Made by a program: the position numbers and the translations under genes
Notes under the pieces: model-generated
What the model was told of the DNA's origin: nothing
Database searches by the model: none
What the model saw: the letters and a program-made list of their open reading frames with translations, nothing else
Part shown: one piece after another, positions 60,277 to 64,000 of the stretch
Layout: each line of letters begins with the position of its first letter
How positions within the stretch are numbered: position 1 is the first letter of the stretch
DNA from: Verrucomicrobiota bacterium
GTDB taxonomy: Bacteria; Verrucomicrobiota; Lentisphaeria; JABSQK01; JAJFLO01
NCBI GenBank assembly: GCA_021772675.1
Contig: JAJFLO010000068.1
Span: 1-64,000 of the forward strand
Length of the DNA stretch: 64,000 nucleotides
Reading direction: 5' to 3'

Positions 60277-61536
60277 ATGCCTTCAACTAGAACGTCCATT
60301 AATAAAGTGCTAATTATCGACGATGAAGTTAGTATTCGTCTTTTAGTAAAAGAAATACTTGAAGATAAAAACAGTATTCAGGTGTTAGAAGCGGCAAACG
60401 GAGAAGAAGCATTAACGATAGTTGAAAACCACGATTTGAAATTAATCATTACCGATATGGCAATGCCTAAACTTTCTGGATATGATTTACTGATTGAAAT
60501 CAAGAAACGGAATATAGACGTTCCAGTCATAGTTATAACAGGTGAGCAAATCGTTGAAATGGCTGTAGAATGTATAAAGTTAGGGGCTGTAGATTACATC
60601 ACTAAACCGTTTGATATAGTTAATTTCGAAAATTTAATTTGCAACATTCTTACCAAAGAAAACTCTTCGAATAAGATCCAATACGATGACGGTATTCCAA
60701 AAAATCAGAATCGAACACTTGGCGACTATCGAATTATCCAGGTAATTGGTGAAGGAAATATGGGCATCGTATTTTTAGCAGAAAAAATGATACGCGGTAT
60801 ACCACATCAATTTGCTCTAAAGATATTAAAATTAAGCCAAGGAAATGAGAAGCTAAAAGAGCTGTGCAAAGAACGATTTATACATGAAGCAAAAGCTGCC
60901 GCAAGCATAAGACATAAAAATATTGTCAAGATTATTGAGTACGGTATTTCGACAGAGGAGAATATCCCGTATATCGTGATGGAATATATTAAAGGGAGAT
61001 CTCTAAAACATTTTTTAAGTGATAATACCTTAACTTATAAAGAAAAAATTTTAATAATTCGCCAAATTAGCGAAGCTCTCGCAGCCATTCATGAATGCCA
61101 GATATGCCATCGTGACATTAAACCTGACAATATTATAATTGACTGCAATTTGAATGTTATTGTTACTGACTTTGGCATTGCAAGGTTACCCGACTCTGAT
61201 TTAACTATGACTAATGATATAATGGGTTCACCTGCGTATATTTCACCTGAAGCGTTTGTATCAGCAAAAGTCGATTATCGATCAGACATATTCTCATTAG
61301 GATCTGTATCTTACGAACTACTGGTAGGAGAACGGGCTTTCAGAGCAAATAATTTATTTGGGTTTTGTCAATGTATCCGCAAAAAAGAACCAATGGACCC
61401 GAGAAATGTAAAAAAAGACTTTCCTGAATTCTTAACCTATATCCTAAAAAAGATGATGAAAAAAAGGCCGTGTGATCGCTATTCTTCGGCAATTGCCATT
61501 ATTAATGATCTAGATCAATATTTGACAGCGTGCTGA
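60277..61536 (+). CDS. Receiver domain-Ser/Thr protein kinase fusion
   Basis: VLIIDDEVSIRLLVKEIL...IITDMAMPKLSG then IGEGNMGIVFLAE..FALKIL..CHRDIKPDNIIID..VTDFGIA. Confidence 0.93.
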   Translation: MPSTRTSINKVLIIDDEVSIRLLVKEILEDKNSIQVLEAANGEEALTIVENHDLKLIITDMAMPKLSGYDLLIEIKKRNIDVPVIVITGEQIVEMAVECIKLGAVDYITKPFDIVNFENLICNILTKENSSNKIQYDDGIPKNQNRTLGDYRIIQVIGEGNMGIVFLAEKMIRGIPHQFALKILKLSQGNEKLKELCKERFIHEAKAAASIRHKNIVKIIEYGISTEENIPYIVMEYIKGRSLKHFLSDNTLTYKEKILIIRQISEALAAIHECQICHRDIKPDNIIIDCNLNVIVTDFGIARLPDSDLTMTNDIMGSPAYISPEAFVSAKVDYRSDIFSLGSVSYELLVGERAFRANNLFGFCQCIRKKEPMDPRNVKKDFPEFLTYILKKMMKKRPCDRYSSAIAIINDLDQYLTAC

Positions 61537-61631
61537 ATCGAGAAATAAGCATTAATGAACGACCTCAGTACAAGCCTACGAAGAATTAAATCGAAATGCA
61601 GCAAACAGGGGGTATTAAACCCTCAATCCAA

Positions 61632-62516
61632 TTAAAATAAATTTTTAAATTTCGACCACATATTTGACGAATCAGGTCCAGTATTGTCCACCTGCTCTAT
61701 CATCAATTTCAATTCTCTAGATACCTGCAAAATTGTTTCAAATTTCGCCTCATCATCCTTGGCAAGCAACTTCAACAACAATGTGCTTAGATCCCGAGAA
61801 ATCATTTTATTAAATTCTCTCGGTGGAATCGGTGTTGATTCCGTAATCAATTTTATCATTTTTTGGATATTAGTACCCGGGTCAAGGCGGTAAGGAAGTT
61901 CGTATGTTAACATTTCATATAACAAAACTCCAAAACTGTAGATATCGGAACTTTGAGAAATGTACATTCCTTTTGCCTGTTCAGGAGACATATATTTTGG
62001 AGTGCCGATAAGCGATTGACCAAACTTCAATGAATTACTTGGGCCTGAAGTAACAGATCCAAAATCATTTAAAATGGCTTCATTATTTTCATTTATCAGC
62101 ACGTTTCCGGGCTTTAAATCGCCGTGGACAATATTAGAGTTATGCGCGTGAGATAGTGCCTCTGCTATATCTAGGCTAAGAAGCAAAGCGGAATTTATAT
62201 CAAAATATTTTTGAGAAATTAGATTTTCTAAAGTCCCTGGTCCTCTTATCAACGTCATAGCGATAAAATACGCATCATCTGATTTTCCAAATTCCAAAAT
62301 GTGAGTGATTTTGGGGTGTGCTGGCATTTTAATTGCAACTTCTGCATTTTCTAAAATATGTTCAAGGACTCTATTTTCTATAAATGGAGATTCCCTCATA
62401 ACTTTTAGAGCAATTTCTTGCTCATTGGAATCCGTTGCTAAGTAAACAGAACTGATACTACCCTTTCCGATCAAATGCTTTAGTTTATAATTACCAATTG
62501 TTTTTTCTTCATTCAT
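61632..62516 (-). CDS. Ser/Thr protein kinase (HGD-type catalytic loop)
   Basis: IGKGSISSVYLATD, IALKVM, VHGDLKPGNVLI, LNDFGS. Confidence 0.9.
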   Translation of the reverse strand: MNEEKTIGNYKLKHLIGKGSISSVYLATDSNEQEIALKVMRESPFIENRVLEHILENAEVAIKMPAHPKITHILEFGKSDDAYFIAMTLIRGPGTLENLISQKYFDINSALLLSLDIAEALSHAHNSNIVHGDLKPGNVLINENNEAILNDFGSVTSGPSNSLKFGQSLIGTPKYMSPEQAKGMYISQSSDIYSFGVLLYEMLTYELPYRLDPGTNIQKMIKLITESTPIPPREFNKMISRDLSTLLLKLLAKDDEAKFETILQVSRELKLMIEQVDNTGPDSSNMWSKFKNLF

Positions 62517-62543
62517 TTAGGCTTTGGATCGTTAATATAAGTT

Positions 62544-63587
62544 TTAGCTAATTGGTGGCCAAGGTTCAATTTCATCACGTTTTATATACAAGAGATCCGC
62601 TATCGTTTTTATCTCACTTTTGGCTAACGCTGGGTATATAGGTATTGATAGGATATGGTCGTATGCCCAATTTGTAGTAGAAAATTTAGTATCGTCCAAG
62701 TTTAACAATTTTGATATAGGTTTGTATACCGGTCTTTTAGTTTCTACTCCTGCATGTTTAAAAAAACTAATTGCATCGCCAATATTGGGAACTTTGATTA
62801 AAAACCGTGAATATATACTATTTGCAATTTTTTTGTTACCAGTGAGGGCAAAATTAAATCGTTCTGCAATCTTTATTCGTTGCTCAATAAATTTATCCAG
62901 TTGATTAATTTGACTGATTCCTAGTGCTGCATTAAAATCTGACATTAAAAAATGATAATGAGCATCCCATTTATCCTGTTTGTCGTGGGTTAAAAGATGA
63001 ATAGCCCGATCATAATCACTTTCCTCATCTCCCAATATCATACCGCCATGACCTGTTGTTAAAAGCTTTGTTCCGTAAAACGAGCAAACAGTAAATTTCC
63101 CCATACAACCAACCCGTTTTGATCCAATGTTTGCGTTGAGTGTTTGAGCACAATCTTCGATAATCGTTACGTTTTTTTGATCTTCGATATTGACCGGAAT
63201 CCCGAATAAATGAGGGACAATTATAGTTGCCACTATTTCCCTAATGACTGAGATAGATTCGTGGCCTATCGATAGAGTTCTTCTATCAATATCGAATGGA
63301 AATGGCAAAGCCCCAATTATTGAAAGCGCATCAAGTGGAGCACTGCACATATAGGAAGGCAAGCCAACCCTATCCCCCGTTTTTACTCCAGCCAGAAGCA
63401 ATGCTGTAACAATGGCATCTGTACCACTTTGAGTCGCGATGCCCCATTGTTTTCCTGTTTTAAGCGCCACTAACTTGGAAAACTCTTTTGCTTTTGCACC
63501 ATTCGTAACAAAGCCTGACTTTAAAACTTGAAGTACAGACTCGTCATCAACTCGATTAAAAAAAGGTTTTGAATGACTTATATTCAT
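62544..63587 (-). CDS. DegT/DnrJ/EryC1/StrS-family PLP aminotransferase
   Basis: TQSGTDAIVTALLLAGVKTGDRVGLPSY, IIEDCAQTLNA, SFYGTKLLTTGHGGMIL. Confidence 0.9.
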   Translation of the reverse strand: MNISHSKPFFNRVDDESVLQVLKSGFVTNGAKAKEFSKLVALKTGKQWGIATQSGTDAIVTALLLAGVKTGDRVGLPSYMCSAPLDALSIIGALPFPFDIDRRTLSIGHESISVIREIVATIIVPHLFGIPVNIEDQKNVTIIEDCAQTLNANIGSKRVGCMGKFTVCSFYGTKLLTTGHGGMILGDEESDYDRAIHLLTHDKQDKWDAHYHFLMSDFNAALGISQINQLDKFIEQRIKIAERFNFALTGNKKIANSIYSRFLIKVPNIGDAISFFKHAGVETKRPVYKPISKLLNLDDTKFSTTNWAYDHILSIPIYPALAKSEIKTIADLLYIKRDEIEPWPPIS

Positions 63588-63931
63588 TTTTAGAGAAGAA
63601 AAAAAAGAATTCCAAAACAGCCTGATTCTTAATTAATTTATAAATTGCGATAGAAAAATTACACTTTTCTTGTATATTACCATTTCAATTTCAGTTATTT
63701 ACGATATAAAACAAGTGTTTACTTAAATATAGAACCAAGGAATCGTAACGTCTTCATACGACGAAATTATATATAGGTAATAATTTTACAATTGATGGTC
63801 ACCTTGTAAGCTAACTCAATTTTTAAAATCGCAAAGATTTTTAAATATTTTTTATGAGCAGGTTTCTTAATCCCTTCAATAACTACCCCAGACTTAAATT
63901 GACACTAATTAACCATTCTAAATAATCGCAT

Positions 63932-64000
63932 ATGGACAATAATAGAACAAATACAGTTGCACCGTCCCCAAGTGGTTCAACAATAGACATTATGGACTAC
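63932..64000 (+). CDS. Possible CDS start running off the window
   Basis: Open frame MDNNRTNTVAPSPSGSTIDIMDY to the edge. Confidence 0.3.
   Translation, partial: MDNNRTNTVAPSPSGSTIDIMDY

Overview
AT-rich bacterial chromosomal window; taxonomy not determinable, though the PulG-like pseudopilin and the MoxR/DUF58/VWA cluster would fit a PVC-type or other deep-branching Gram-negative lineage (inference). Roughly 0-13.5 kb is an accessory, decaying region: a VapC remnant, a ParE/RelE-type toxin-antitoxin pair, a two-ORF IS with a candidate 9-bp target duplication inside a pseudogene, a nuclease gene with one internal stop, a DUF900-like hydrolase, a methyltransferase-like ORF, a REP-type (RAYT/Y1) transposase next to a duplicated gene tail, a frameshifted CopG/ParE pair, DUF2442, and a DUF6883-DUF4926 pair. 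13.5-26 kb is a minus-strand cluster combining MoxR, DUF58 and two VWA proteins with an ABC exporter. 26-39 kb holds an adenylate cyclase, a cupredoxin-like protein, Bcp, a pseudopilin, gatCAB, lgt and an RluD-family synthase. 39.8-49.5 kb is a three-gene minus-strand locus of unusual giant envelope proteins (1372-aa multi-TM, about 1574-aa coiled-coil lipoprotein, about 239-aa lipoprotein); this is my best candidate for an undescribed system. 50-64 kb has an S66 peptidase, asparagine synthetase, a split histidine kinase with NtrC-type regulator, a hybrid kinase, a receiver-Ser/Thr kinase fusion, a second Ser/Thr kinase and a DegT aminotransferase. Intergenic regions carry several families of dispersed hairpin repeats. 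No rRNA, tRNA or CRISPR array was recognised. All family calls are by eye from motifs; no searches were run.
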